Shown piece after piece: positions 48,591 through 60,036 of a stretch of DNA of 64,000 nt. Both the position numbers and the translations under genes were made by a program. The first letter of the stretch is position 1, and each line of letters opens with the position of its first letter. Origin of the DNA: DATBLE01 sp036555585 (GTDB lineage: Bacteria > Actinomycetota > Thermoleophilia > Gaiellales > Gaiellaceae). The stretch spans positions 134,200 to 198,199 of the forward strand of contig DATBLE010000047.1 in assembly GCA_036555585.1 (NCBI GenBank), read 5' to 3'. Below the pieces are notes generated by a model. That model did not search any database. It saw only the letters and a program-made list of their open reading frames with translations, and was not told where the DNA came from.

Positions 48591-49250
48591 ATGGTCGAGA
48601 GCGTCAAAGTGATCGGTCGCGGCCGCGTCGGCACGGCGCTGAGCGCCCGCCTGCGCGAGCGCGGGATCGAGCTTCGCGACGGCGACGCCGGGCTCGTGCT
48701 CCTCTGCGTGCCCGACCGGGCGATCGCGGAGGTCGCCGCCGCGATCGAGCCGGGGCCCTGGGTGGCACACGTCAGCGGCGCGACGCCGCTGGCCGCGCTG
48801 GCGCCGCACGCGCGCCGGCTCTCGCTGCACCCGCTGCAGACGTTCACGCTCGACCGCGGGCCCGAGCAGCTCGACGGCGCCTGGGCGGCGGTCACCGCGG
48901 AGAGCGCGGAGGCGCTGGCGCTGGGCCGGGAGCTCGCGACCACGCTCGGCCTGCGGCCCTTCGACCTCGACGACGGCGCGCGGGTCCTCTACCACGCGGG
49001 CGCGGCGATCGCGTCGAACTACCTGGTCACGCTCTACCGCGCCGCGTCACGTCTCTTCGAGGACGCGGGCGCGCCGCCCGAGGCACTGGTCCCGCTGATG
49101 ACACGGACGATCGAGAACGGCTTCCAGCTGACGGGGCCGATCGCGCGCGGCGACTGGTCGGTGGTCGAGTCGCACATCGGCGCGCTCCACGACTCGCGTC
49201 CGGAGCTCGAGCCGATGTACCGCGTCCTGGCGGAAGCGACCGCGACATGA
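48591..49250 (+). CDS. Rossmann-fold DUF2520 protein, candidate ketopantoate reductase (PanG-like)
   Basis: A 219-residue protein with an NADP-type Rossmann fold (VKVIGRGRVGTALSARLRER, LVLLCVPDRAIAEVAAAI), PWVAHVSGATPLAALAPHAR, LHPLQTFTLDRGPEQLDGAW and a C-terminal helical DUF2520 domain (YHAGAAIASNYLVTLYRAAS). It is ATGA-coupled to panC and followed by panB. A DUF2520 protein (PanG) has been described as an alternative ketopantoate reductase, and no panE is seen, so it may supply the missing step. That role is inferred from position and family. Confidence 0.85.
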   Translation: MVESVKVIGRGRVGTALSARLRERGIELRDGDAGLVLLCVPDRAIAEVAAAIEPGPWVAHVSGATPLAALAPHARRLSLHPLQTFTLDRGPEQLDGAWAAVTAESAEALALGRELATTLGLRPFDLDDGARVLYHAGAAIASNYLVTLYRAASRLFEDAGAPPEALVPLMTRTIENGFQLTGPIARGDWSVVESHIGALHDSRPELEPMYRVLAEATAT

Positions 49251-50011
49251 GGATCACGCGGACGATCGCGGAGACGCGGGCGGCGCTCACGGGCGCCGCA
49301 GACGTCGGCCTCGTGCCGACGATGGGCGCCTACCATGCCGGCCACGTCGCGTTGTTCCGCGCCGCGCGCGCGGAGTGCGAGACGGTCGTCGCCAGCCTGT
49401 TCGTCAACCCGGCGCAGTTCGGCGAGGCCGAGGATCTCGCCCGGTACCCGCGCGACGAGACTGCGGATGCCGCGGTCGCCGAGGAGCAGGGCGTCGACCT
49501 GCTCTTCGCGCCCTCCGCCGCCGAGCTCTACCCGCCCGGCTACGAGACCTGGATCGACGTGGCGCAGGCCTCGCGGGGGCTCGAGGGCGACGTGCGGCCC
49601 GGCCACTTCCGCGGCGTCGCGACGATCTGCCTGAAGCTGTTCAACATCGTCCGGCCGGCACGTGCGTACTTCGGCCAGAAGGACGCGCAGCAGGTCGAGG
49701 TGGTCCGGCGGATGGTCCGCGACCTGGACCTGGAGATCGATCTGCGGGTCGTGCCGACGGTGCGCGACCCCGACGGCCTCGCGCTCTCGTCGCGAAACAG
49801 GCTCCTCTCGCCCCGGGAGCGGGAGGCCGCCCTCGCCCTGCCGCGCGCGCTCGCCACGGGCGATCCGGAGAAGGCACGCGCCCTGCTCGACGGTCTCGAC
49901 GTCGAATACGTCGAGGTCGCCCCGTTCGACCCACCGACCCTGGCCGGCGCAGTCCGCGTCGGCCCCGTCCGCCTGATCGACAACGTCCCTCTGGAAGGAG
50001 GCCCGAAGTGA
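49247..50011 (+). CDS. panC: Pantothenate synthetase (pantoate-beta-alanine ligase)
   Basis: Joins pantoate to beta-alanine with ATP. The 254-residue protein has the nucleotide-binding loops VGLVPTMGAYHAGHVALFRA (HxGH), ASLFVNPAQFGEAEDLARYP, GHFRGVATICLKLFNIVRPA, YFGQKDAQQVEVVRRMV and LSSRNRLLSPRER, all hallmarks. It is slightly shorter than average (about 280) in the C-terminal domain. The start overlaps the DUF2520 gene by ATGA, and the stop overlaps panB by GTGA. Confidence 0.96.
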   Translation: MRITRTIAETRAALTGAADVGLVPTMGAYHAGHVALFRAARAECETVVASLFVNPAQFGEAEDLARYPRDETADAAVAEEQGVDLLFAPSAAELYPPGYETWIDVAQASRGLEGDVRPGHFRGVATICLKLFNIVRPARAYFGQKDAQQVEVVRRMVRDLDLEIDLRVVPTVRDPDGLALSSRNRLLSPREREAALALPRALATGDPEKARALLDGLDVEYVEVAPFDPPTLAGAVRVGPVRLIDNVPLEGGPK

Positions 50012-50856
50012 CCGTGCCTGCTGGCAAGCTCCCGCTCCCCGAGCTCGCGGCGATGAAGGCGCGCGGCGACAGGATCGTGATGGTCACCGCCTACGACGCG
50101 CCCGGCGCGCGCTTCGCCGAGGACGCCGGGATCGACATCGTCCTCGTCGGCGACACCGCCGCGATGGTCGTCCTCGGCCACGAGGGCACGACCGTGCCCG
50201 TGACCGTCGACGAGATGCTCTTCCTGACCCGGACGGTCTCACGCCACTCGAACCGGCCGCTGGTCGTGGGCGACCTGCCGTTCGGCTCGTACCAGGTCTC
50301 CGACGAGGACGCCGTGCGCACGGCGATCCGGTTCGTCAAGGAGGGCGGAGCCGACATCGTCAAGCTCGAGGGCGCCGGGCCGATGGTCTCGCGCGTGCGC
50401 CGGATCGTGGAGTCCGGCATCCCCGTGATGGGCCACGTCGGCCTGACGCCGCAGTCGGCGACGATGCTCGGCGGCTTCAAGACTCAGGGCAAGACAGCCG
50501 AGGCGGCGCAGCAGCTGCTCGTCGACGCACGCGAGCTGGAGGCGGCCGGCTGCTGCTCGATCGTGCTGGAGGCGATTCCGGCGCCGGTCGCGGCCCGGAT
50601 CACCGCCGAGCTGGCGATTCCGACGATCGGGATCGGCGCCGGGCCCGACTGCGACGGCCAGGTGCTCGTCTACCACGACCTGCTGGGGCTCACCGAGGGT
50701 CACCTTCCGAGGTTCGTCAAGCGGTACGCCAACCTCTCGCGCGAGATCCGCGACGCGCTCGAGCACTACGCCGCCGACGTCCGCTCCGGCGCGTTCCCCG
50801 GAGAGGAGCACACCTACTCGATGTCGGCCGCCGAGCTGGAGGCGTTCACGGGGTAG
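50008..50856 (+). CDS. panB: 3-Methyl-2-oxobutanoate hydroxymethyltransferase
   Basis: Makes ketopantoate from 2-ketoisovalerate and methylene-tetrahydrofolate, the first committed step of pantothenate synthesis. The 282-residue TIM barrel has ITMVTAYD-like RIVMVTAYDAPGARFAEDAG, LVGDTAAMVVLGHEGTTVPV, VVGDLPFGSYQVS, KEGGADIVKLEG, PVMGHVGLTPQ and PTIGIGAGPDCDGQVLVYHD. GTG 50008 overlaps the panC stop (GTGA) and has AAGGAGG 7 bases upstream. The order DUF2520-panC-panB gives a compact pathway. Confidence 0.97.
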   Translation: MTVPAGKLPLPELAAMKARGDRIVMVTAYDAPGARFAEDAGIDIVLVGDTAAMVVLGHEGTTVPVTVDEMLFLTRTVSRHSNRPLVVGDLPFGSYQVSDEDAVRTAIRFVKEGGADIVKLEGAGPMVSRVRRIVESGIPVMGHVGLTPQSATMLGGFKTQGKTAEAAQQLLVDARELEAAGCCSIVLEAIPAPVAARITAELAIPTIGIGAGPDCDGQVLVYHDLLGLTEGHLPRFVKRYANLSREIRDALEHYAADVRSGAFPGEEHTYSMSAAELEAFTG

Positions 50857-50883
50857 ACCGGCCCGCCGGTGGAACGCGGGCGC

Positions 50884-51534
50884 TCAGAAGACGACGAAGA
50901 GCAGCACGAGGAGCGTGAAGAAGACGGCTGCTACCGCGATCCCGGCAAGGGACCGGAGCCACGACCAGCCGTTCAGCGCGCGGACGCCGAGGTAGACGAG
51001 CGCCGCCGACCAGGCGAGCAGGCCGAGGTCGATCGTGCGGAACACAACCTCGGCGGCGCCCTGGTCGGAGCCGCCGCTGCGGAAGACGTCGGCCCCGAAC
51101 ATCGCCAGCCGGACGGGCCAGACGAAGATCAGCGCGAGGACGAAAGGTGCCAGCGCCAGCCCCGTGACGTGGCGAGCCTGCCGGTAGGAGGCGGCGCTGT
51201 CGGCGGCCTTGCCGCCGAGGTAGACGGCACCGCCGAGGATCCAGAAGTTCTGGATACCCACCAGTAGGCCGGCGACGACCGCCTCCACGACGACGAGCAG
51301 CCAGTCGAACTCGAAGTCGTCGAACAGGCGACCCGCCGTGCGTGTGGACAGGAAGATCGAGATGCCGGACAGGAAGACGACCGCGGTGATCGGCTCCTGC
51401 CGTGCCGCCGCTGCCTCGTCCGAGTCGTCGCGAACCCAGACGAAGACAGACGCAGGGGCCGCGAGGACACGCAGCAAGCGCCACCACCACTCTCGTTCCC
51501 CCTGCGCGGGGCGAGTCTCGGCCTTCGCGGACAT
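50884..51534 (-). CDS. Yip1-domain membrane protein
   Basis: A 216-residue protein with five hydrophobic segments and a Yip1-like start (RLLRVLAAPASVFVWVRDDS, REPITAVVFLSG-like). Later segments are LLVVVEAVVAGLLVGIQNFW, TGLALAPFVLALIFVWPVRL and SLAGIAVAAVFFTLLVLLFV. Bacterial Yip1 proteins have no settled function; they are thought to act at the membrane. It lies convergent to panB and downstream of uvrA. Confidence 0.75.
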   Translation of the reverse strand: MSAKAETRPAQGEREWWWRLLRVLAAPASVFVWVRDDSDEAAAARQEPITAVVFLSGISIFLSTRTAGRLFDDFEFDWLLVVVEAVVAGLLVGIQNFWILGGAVYLGGKAADSAASYRQARHVTGLALAPFVLALIFVWPVRLAMFGADVFRSGGSDQGAAEVVFRTIDLGLLAWSAALVYLGVRALNGWSWLRSLAGIAVAAVFFTLLVLLFVVF

Positions 51535-51590
51535 GCGGTCAGCCTACGAGAACTCGACCTGGACGAGCAGCCTCTGCGCGGCTCGACCTG

Positions 51591-51616
51591 CAGTGACAGG
51601 CTAGAGCCTGTCGCTG
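51591..51616. terminator. Hairpin downstream of uvrA
   Basis: A 12-base inverted repeat with one G-T pair (CAGTGACAGGCT / AGCCTGTCGCTG) and a 2-base centre, starting just after the uvrA stop on the minus strand. No U-tract is seen; terminator role is inferred from its place. Confidence 0.5.
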
Positions 51617-51617
51617 G

Positions 51618-54458
<2,841 letters not shown>

Positions 54459-54478
54459 CGAGCGTCCATTCTACCGTG

Positions 54479-54492
54479 CGAACAGACGTTCG
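54479..54492. promoter_or_regulatory. LexA/SOS box upstream of uvrA
   Basis: CGAAC-AGAC-GTTCG, a perfect match to the Gram-positive LexA (DinR) consensus CGAACRNRYGTTCG and to the GAACnnnnGTTC core. It lies 21 bases before the uvrA ATG. On the minus strand a TAGAAT -10 box follows within a few bases, so LexA bound here would block the uvrA promoter. Confidence 0.8.
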
Positions 54493-54543
54493 TAAACGCC
54501 CGCCGCCGTTTGCCCTGTCCTGCTTCTGGAGACAAACGTTGCG

Positions 54544-55611
54544 ATGGGCGACGTCGCCCGCAAGTCCTTCATCGCCACCGTGGTCGCCGTTGCGGTGGTC
54601 GCAGGGGCGTTCGCGCTCTGGCACCTGAAGGTGCTGGTCGCTCTCCTGTTGCTGTCGATCATCATCTCCTCGGCGATGCGCCCCGGGATCGAGTGGCTCA
54701 ACCGCTACCGGGTGCCGCGCCCCGTCGGCGTGCTGATCCACTACTTCGGCTTCTTCGCCGCCATCGGCCTGCTGCTGTGGCTGATCGTCCCGCGCGCGCT
54801 CGACCAGATCGAGTCGGCGATCGGCACGCTGCCGACCTCGAGCTCGGACGTCGCCAAGGCTGCCAGACACTCGCACGGGATCAAGCACGAGATCCTCGTC
54901 GGCATCCAGCACCGGCTGGAGCGGCTGCCGCACGGCACGGGCCTGATCCACCCCGCCGTCGCATACGGCCGAACTGCGCTCGAGGTCTTCATCGCCATCT
55001 TCTTCACCTTCGCCGTCGCCGCGTACTGGGTCTTCGAGAAGGAGCGCGCGCAGCAGCTGGTCAAGGGGCTGACGAGCAAGCGCGGCAGGGCGAAGCGCAT
55101 CTGCGACACCTGGGACCTGATCGACGCGAAGCTCGGCGCCTTCGTCCGCGGGCAGCTGGTGATGATCACGTTCGTCAGCACGGTGCTCTCGGTCGCGTTC
55201 TGGCTGATCGGGCTGCCGTACTGGCTCCTGCTCGGCGTCTTCGCCGGGATCGTCGAGATCGTGCCGGTGATCGGCCCGCTCGTCGCCGGCATGACGGCGA
55301 TCGCCGCGGGCTTCACGGTCTCGCTGACTGCCGCCGCTGCCGCAGCCGGCGCCGTCTTCGGGCTCCGCCTGCTCCAGGACTACGTGGTCGGCCCGCGCGT
55401 CCTCGGCCACGCGGTCGGGCTCTCGCCGCTGATCGTGCTCGTCACCGTCACCTCGGTCGGGCTCCTCTTCGGCGGCGCGTACGTGCTGCTCGCGACGCCG
55501 TTTGCCGCGGTGCTGGCCACGATCGTCGAGGTCGCCGTCCTCGACAAGGACCCGGCGAAGCAGGACGTCCCGGCGGTGATCTTCCCGGCACGAGACGCGA
55601 AGACCGGCTGA
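54544..55611 (+). CDS. AI-2E/PerM-family membrane transporter
   Basis: A 355-residue membrane protein with about seven helices. Motifs: LLLSIIISSAMRPGIEWLNR, VPRPVGVLIHYFGFFAAIGL, YWVFEKERAQQLVKG, GLPYWLLLGVFAGIVEIVPV, IGPLVAGMTAIAAGF and VGPRVLGHAVGLSPLIVLVT, typical of PerM/YhhT proteins. Some members export autoinducer-2 and others act as Na+/H+ antiporters; the substrate here is unknown. It is divergent from uvrA and shares the intergenic region with the SOS box. A hairpin follows the stop. Confidence 0.9.
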   Translation: MGDVARKSFIATVVAVAVVAGAFALWHLKVLVALLLLSIIISSAMRPGIEWLNRYRVPRPVGVLIHYFGFFAAIGLLLWLIVPRALDQIESAIGTLPTSSSDVAKAARHSHGIKHEILVGIQHRLERLPHGTGLIHPAVAYGRTALEVFIAIFFTFAVAAYWVFEKERAQQLVKGLTSKRGRAKRICDTWDLIDAKLGAFVRGQLVMITFVSTVLSVAFWLIGLPYWLLLGVFAGIVEIVPVIGPLVAGMTAIAAGFTVSLTAAAAAAGAVFGLRLLQDYVVGPRVLGHAVGLSPLIVLVTVTSVGLLFGGAYVLLATPFAAVLATIVEVAVLDKDPAKQDVPAVIFPARDAKTG

Positions 55612-55614
55612 CGC

Positions 55615-55643
55615 CCACGGGGGAGCCCCTGGTTCCCCCGTGG
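55615..55643 (+). terminator. Terminator-like hairpin after the PerM-type gene
   Basis: A 13-base stem with one G-T pair (CCACGGGGGAGCC / GGTTCCCCCGTGG) and a 3-base loop, three bases after the stop codon. It shares its GGGGGA/TTCCCCC core with the hairpins at 23918 and 33566. Confidence 0.65.
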
Positions 55644-55783
55644 TCCCCCTCGTTGCGCTTCGCAGCGAACGTCCAGTCGCAGCGGAGCCGGCCGAGGGAG
55701 GGATCCGGTTCAATTGTTGCCGCTCCGTTGTATGCCTCCCGCCCGGCATAGCCGGGCTCCGGCGGCGGATCGTGGTGGCTGCC

Positions 55784-56023
55784 CTACGCTCTGCGCCAGC
55801 GGCCGAAGACGAGGCCGCCGACCGTGAAGCCGAGCCCGAAGGTGCCGACGGCGAACGCGCCGATCGCGACCGCCTTGCGCCAGCTGGACATCTGCCGCCA
55901 GCGGCCGAGCGCCTCTTCTTCCTCTGCGGTCAGCGGCTCGCCGCGACGCTGCTTACGGAGTGCGCCCCCGGCTCGCAGGCCGAGGTAGAGATCCTCGACG
56001 ATCTCGGCCGGCTCGTCCGTCAC
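55784..56023 (-). CDS. Small membrane-anchored protein
   Basis: A 79-residue protein: an acidic N-terminal helix (VTDEPAEIVEDLYLGLRAGG), a basic/acidic linker (RKQRRGEPLTAEEEEAL), and one C-terminal transmembrane segment (AVAIGAFAVGTFGLGFTVGG). No family recognised. The GTG at 56023 follows a TAAACT box by 7 bases without a ribosome site, so it may be translated from a leaderless mRNA. It is divergent from the phosphoesterase at 56052, with which it shares a 28-base intergenic space. Confidence 0.6.
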   Translation of the reverse strand: MTDEPAEIVEDLYLGLRAGGALRKQRRGEPLTAEEEEALGRWRQMSSWRKAVAIGAFAVGTFGLGFTVGGLVFGRWRRA

Positions 56024-56051
56024 GACACTGAGTTTATAGGGTGGGCCGGTT

Positions 56052-56858
56052 GTGCCAGCGACGATTCTCCACCTCTCCGACCTGCACGTCGGAGCCCGCG
56101 AGAGCCCCGACGTGGAGGCTGCGCTCGCGACTCTCGTCGGTCGCGTCGGGCCGGAGCTGATCGTCGTCAGCGGCGACCTCGCGCACCGGGGCCGCCGCGA
56201 CCAGCACGAGCGAGCCGCGGCTCTCCTCAGGAGCTTCGAGGTGCCGGTCGTCGCAGTTCCGGGCAACCACGACATCCCGTACACGCTCCCGGCTCGGTTC
56301 ACCCGGCCGTGGGCCGAGTTCGAGCGCCTCTGGGAGACGACCCGGCCGGTATACGTCTCCGACGCCGTCTACCTGGTCGGGATCAACTCGGTACGACCGT
56401 GGCGCCACCAGTCGGGCGGCATCCGCGGCGACCAGCTCCGCCGGGCTGCGGAGCAGCTCGCCGCCGCGCCGCCGCAGGCGCTGCGCATGGTCTCGCTCCA
56501 CCACCAGCTGACCGGGGCGCCCTGGCGCACCCGGAAGCGGCCGGTCGCGAGGCGGGACCATGTGCTCGGAGCCCTCGTCGACGCGGGCGCGGAGCTGATC
56601 GTCTCCGGGCACATCCACCAGGGCGCAGTCGCGGAGCGGCACGAGTTCGAGGTCTGGGTCGACGATCAGCGGGGCGCGGTCGTGGCGACCGCTCCCGGTC
56701 TCGGCCAGCCGAGGCCCCACCGGCGCGGCGAGGCGCGCGGGCTGTTCGTCTACGAGGCCGACGAGCGCTCGATCACCACCCACACGTACATCTGGCGAGG
56801 CGGCGACTGGGGCCTGACGGCGACGCGCCGCTTCCCGCGCGGCCTGGAGCTGCTCTAG
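56052..56858 (+). CDS. Calcineurin-like metallophosphoesterase
   Basis: A 268-residue cytoplasmic phosphoesterase with all metal motifs: LHLSDLHVG (D-x-H, residues 8-10), VVSGDLAHRG (GDxxxxG), VPGNHDIPY (GNHD/E), SLHHQLTG (H) and VSGHIHQGA (GHxH). The family includes cyclic-nucleotide phosphodiesterases (CpdA-like) and DNA/RNA enzymes; the substrate is not evident. GTG 56052. Its stop overlaps the convergent arylsulfotransferase-like stop inside the palindrome CTCTAGAG. Confidence 0.9.
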   Translation: MPATILHLSDLHVGARESPDVEAALATLVGRVGPELIVVSGDLAHRGRRDQHERAAALLRSFEVPVVAVPGNHDIPYTLPARFTRPWAEFERLWETTRPVYVSDAVYLVGINSVRPWRHQSGGIRGDQLRRAAEQLAAAPPQALRMVSLHHQLTGAPWRTRKRPVARRDHVLGALVDAGAELIVSGHIHQGAVAERHEFEVWVDDQRGAVVATAPGLGQPRPHRRGEARGLFVYEADERSITTHTYIWRGGDWGLTATRRFPRGLELL

Positions 56859-58357
56859 AGACGAACTGTTTTGGACCGCCGAAGGGGCGTGCCGGCGGCG
56901 TCGAGCGCGACGACGGCCGCGTAGCGGGTGCCCGGCGGGATCGGGAGCGACGTCTCGAACCCCCGCTTCGGATAGGTCCCGGCCACCGCGAGGGCTCCCG
57001 GCCTCGCGCCCGTCTCGAGACGCCAGGCGGCGAGCGCCGTCGACCCGTTCCAGCTCGCGTAGAACCTCGCGGCGTCCCCCTGCCGGTAGGCCTTGAACGC
57101 CGGCTGCACGGTCGGCTGCCCTGACCACGGGAACCGGAAGACCCGGTAGTTCTGGCCCTTCGACGACAGGTGAGCGTCGAAGCAGACGTCGCCGTCGGGG
57201 TCGTACTCCGTGAACCAGCCGGTGATGCCCCAGGTGACCAGCCGGTTCCCGTTCGGGAGCAGCTGGTTGGCCCCGGTGGCGAAGGCGAAGAGCGGCTCCC
57301 GGTGCCGGATCTCGCGCTTCAGGGTCGCCTGCATCCGCCGGGTGTCGAGGGAGAGCACGAGCGCCCTCGACTCGGGCCTGCGCTCGGTGACCCGCGGCCC
57401 GTTGTCGAACAGGCTGATCGTGTGACCGTCCTCGTGCAGGCGCGGGTCGTGCTGGAAGCCGAACTGCGTCCTCTTGCCCATCGAGAAGTCGCTCTTCTTG
57501 CCGCCGAGCCTCCAGATCACCTTCCCGGTCCTGCGGTCGACCTTGTAGACAGCCGAGGTGTTGCGGGAAGAGACGATCAGGTTGCCGTCGGGAGCGACGT
57601 CGATCCCGTTGATGTGGAAGTAGTCGAACGGCGACCCCATCTGGTCGGCGGTCACCGTCTCGGTGACGTCGACGTGGTCGAGGCTGCGCCACTCCCACAG
57701 GAGCCGGCCGCTCGGGATCGCGAGCTCCTGCACGAGGCCGCCGTACAGCAGGCCGTTGCTGGGCCCGCCGACGGGCGTCAGGTCCGCGGCCACGGTCTCG
57801 TAGGCGGTGACGAGGAGCGTGTCGTGGTCGGTCATCAGCACCTCGTGGAAGTCCGGCCGCCGGTGTTTCGCCGAAGAGAACCTGGCGATCTCGCGGTACG
57901 AGTCGTCCATGACCACGTAGTCGCCGACCTTGCCGACGCCGAACACGTACCGGCCCTCCCACCAGCTGAGCACCGGCTTGCCTCCCAGCAGCCCGGGCCG
58001 GAAGTCCATCACCGTCTTCGGCGTGGTCGGGTGGAAGTAGACGGGGTCGCCGCGGTCGTCGGCGATCAGGCCGCCGCGCATCCCCGGGCCGGAAGAGGGG
58101 GCGAGGAAGAGGTAGCCGTCGGCGGCGCCGCGGGCGGTCGCGGCCACGTCGATCGCCGGCGGACGGAGGTCGGGGCGGGTGACGAAGCCGTGGACGTCGG
58201 GCCGCTTGCCTGCGGCAGCGGCGTCGAGAGCCCGCAGCCCGCGGGCGGGGAGCCCGCCGAGCAGGCCGAGCCCCAACCCGGCTCCGACTCCCCGCCTGAC
58301 GAGGTCCCCCCGCGTCAGGCCGGTCGTGACCGCGTCCCGGCCGAGCTCTTCCGACAT
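56855..58357 (-). CDS. Exported arylsulfotransferase-like protein (ASST family)
   Basis: A 500-residue beta-propeller protein with a twin-arginine-like N-terminus (LTRGDLVRRGVGAGLGLGLL). Family features are DFHEVLMTDHDTLLVTAYET, FDYFHINGIDVAPDGNLIVS, SRNTSAVYKVDRRTGKVIWR and FGFQHDPRLHEDGHTISLFD, with His residues in the places used for catalysis in ASST (transient sulfo-histidine). It may move sulfo groups between phenols, or be a related propeller of unknown chemistry. ATG 58357 has GGAG 5 bases upstream. It follows the peroxidase gene by 89 bases on the same strand. Confidence 0.8.
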   Translation of the reverse strand: MSEELGRDAVTTGLTRGDLVRRGVGAGLGLGLLGGLPARGLRALDAAAAGKRPDVHGFVTRPDLRPPAIDVAATARGAADGYLFLAPSSGPGMRGGLIADDRGDPVYFHPTTPKTVMDFRPGLLGGKPVLSWWEGRYVFGVGKVGDYVVMDDSYREIARFSSAKHRRPDFHEVLMTDHDTLLVTAYETVAADLTPVGGPSNGLLYGGLVQELAIPSGRLLWEWRSLDHVDVTETVTADQMGSPFDYFHINGIDVAPDGNLIVSSRNTSAVYKVDRRTGKVIWRLGGKKSDFSMGKRTQFGFQHDPRLHEDGHTISLFDNGPRVTERRPESRALVLSLDTRRMQATLKREIRHREPLFAFATGANQLLPNGNRLVTWGITGWFTEYDPDGDVCFDAHLSSKGQNYRVFRFPWSGQPTVQPAFKAYRQGDAARFYASWNGSTALAAWRLETGARPGALAVAGTYPKRGFETSLPIPPGTRYAAVVALDAAGTPLRRSKTVRL

Positions 58358-58446
58358 CTGGCTCCTCTCGTGGCGTACACCCACCGTCCGTGCGCGTGCC
58401 AACGCTACGCGAACGGAGCGCGTCGAACCAGGCGACAGGGGAGCCT

Positions 58447-60036
58447 CTACTGCCCCCGGCTCGTGGGGTCCACGCGCGCCAGCGTGAGGAAGTCGGTCAT
58501 CCGGAAGTCGCCCTGGCTGTGTGCGGGAAGGCTGGGGCGCCAGCGCGGGTCGTAGGCGAGATAGGAGTACGGATCGGCCTGGAGCAGGCCGATGACCACC
58601 TCCGCGACGATGCGGCCGCCGACCGGTCCGAGGTGGAGACCGTCCGCGACCAGCTCCGCCTCCTTGAGGACGTAGTACCAGAGCGGCGTCGACCGCTCCA
58701 GCCCGAGCCCGAACGCCTTCAGCTCGCCCAGATCGGCCGCGCCGAGCCCCGGGACCCCCATTCGGCGGCACAGCGCCTGCCCCGACGGAAGGCTCCACGT
58801 CACCTGGCGGAGCAGGGTGCGAACCGGGAGCACCGTCGGCCCCGAGTGCGAGGCGATCGCGCCGAGCGGCAGATGGAAGAGCGGGGTCGAGACGCGCGTG
58901 TCGATGCGCTTGTTCCGCTTCACCTCGCCGTCGCCGAAGTCGAAGAACGTCTGCCAGCCGATGAAGCGGCGGGCCGCCCGGAAGCCGCCGCGCAGGTCGC
59001 CGGGATCCGGGCCGAGCGGCTGGGAGGTGTCGAAGATCAAGCCGAAGAACGGCTTGCCGCCGTCGCCGGCGAGGTTGGCGCGGTAGGACGGGCGGACCAT
59101 GGAGTGGCCGAAGCGGTAGGCGGCGCCCTGGAACTCGACCGGGATCGACGCCCGGCCCTTCGCCGGCCGGTAGAACCGGCGGCCCCGGCGGAGGACGTCG
59201 TCGACGAGCGCCTGCCCGACGAACTGCGGCAGGAACTCGTGCAGGATCAGCCACTGGTAGTGCCAGGTGCTCAGCCGCCGCGCCTCGGCGTACAGCGCAA
59301 CTGCGTCGGTCTCCCTCCCCGCCCGCAGCCGGTCGACGACACGGTTGTGGAAGAGCAGGAAGGCGGCATGGAGCCCGGCGATGACGACGTGCTCGTCGTT
59401 CCGCGGGTCGCCGATGATCGCGGTGCCGTCTGGCATGCGCGGCACGTCCTCGAAGAGGCCTCCGGACCCCACCTTCAGCTTCGCGCGGTCGGCCGGGTCG
59501 TACAGCTGCGCCGAGCCGACCGGACCGGCGCCGTAGACCGAGTCGAGGTCGAAGGACGGCGTGCGGCCGTTCTGCGACCGTGACGGGTCGGCCGGCCGGC
59601 CGAGCGGAGAGGCGAGATCGAAGGTCATGTCGTGGTCCATGAACTGGCCGAAGAACGTCGTCCCGGCCGTGTGCGTCGGGTTGTCCGGGTTGTGGGCCGA
59701 GAGCGCCGGGTCCGTGATCAGCTGCACCGGCCCGCGCTCCAGCTGGTCGCCGGCGTCGAGGATCCCTCCGGGTGAGCCGAGCTCGACGAGCGCCGCCTCC
59801 AGGCCCCGCTTGCGCGGGTCGGCGAACGGCCGCATGCGCTCGAAGATCCGGCCGAAGTGCGTGGTCAGCCCGGCGTGCTGGTGGGCGTGCCCGTTCGAGG
59901 CGGTGCTCGCGGCACGGCCGGCCGGTGCCCGCAGCGCGCCGCCGGCTCCGATCGCCATCGCACCGGCGCCGACGCTCCCGAGAAAACGCCGCCGGCTCAT
60001 GCTGCGTGAGCTCTCCGTGCGATCGTGGTCGCTCAT
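58447..60036 (-). CDS. Exported animal-type haem peroxidase
   Basis: A 529-residue protein with a clear twin-arginine signal (MSRRRFLGSVGAGAMAIGAG). The An_peroxidase domain keeps the distal His in FFGQFMDHDMTFDLASPLG (His135), the Ca-loop-like SFDLDSVYGAGP, and the proximal His in EFQGAAYRFGHSMVRPSY (His311). It likely uses peroxide to oxidise small phenols or halides outside the cell. Its ATG overlaps the LuxR-family regulator stop by four bases (ATGA), an unusually tight regulator-enzyme coupling. The ASST-like gene follows. Confidence 0.93.
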   Translation of the reverse strand: MSDHDRTESSRSMSRRRFLGSVGAGAMAIGAGGALRAPAGRAASTASNGHAHQHAGLTTHFGRIFERMRPFADPRKRGLEAALVELGSPGGILDAGDQLERGPVQLITDPALSAHNPDNPTHTAGTTFFGQFMDHDMTFDLASPLGRPADPSRSQNGRTPSFDLDSVYGAGPVGSAQLYDPADRAKLKVGSGGLFEDVPRMPDGTAIIGDPRNDEHVVIAGLHAAFLLFHNRVVDRLRAGRETDAVALYAEARRLSTWHYQWLILHEFLPQFVGQALVDDVLRRGRRFYRPAKGRASIPVEFQGAAYRFGHSMVRPSYRANLAGDGGKPFFGLIFDTSQPLGPDPGDLRGGFRAARRFIGWQTFFDFGDGEVKRNKRIDTRVSTPLFHLPLGAIASHSGPTVLPVRTLLRQVTWSLPSGQALCRRMGVPGLGAADLGELKAFGLGLERSTPLWYYVLKEAELVADGLHLGPVGGRIVAEVVIGLLQADPYSYLAYDPRWRPSLPAHSQGDFRMTDFLTLARVDPTSRGQ

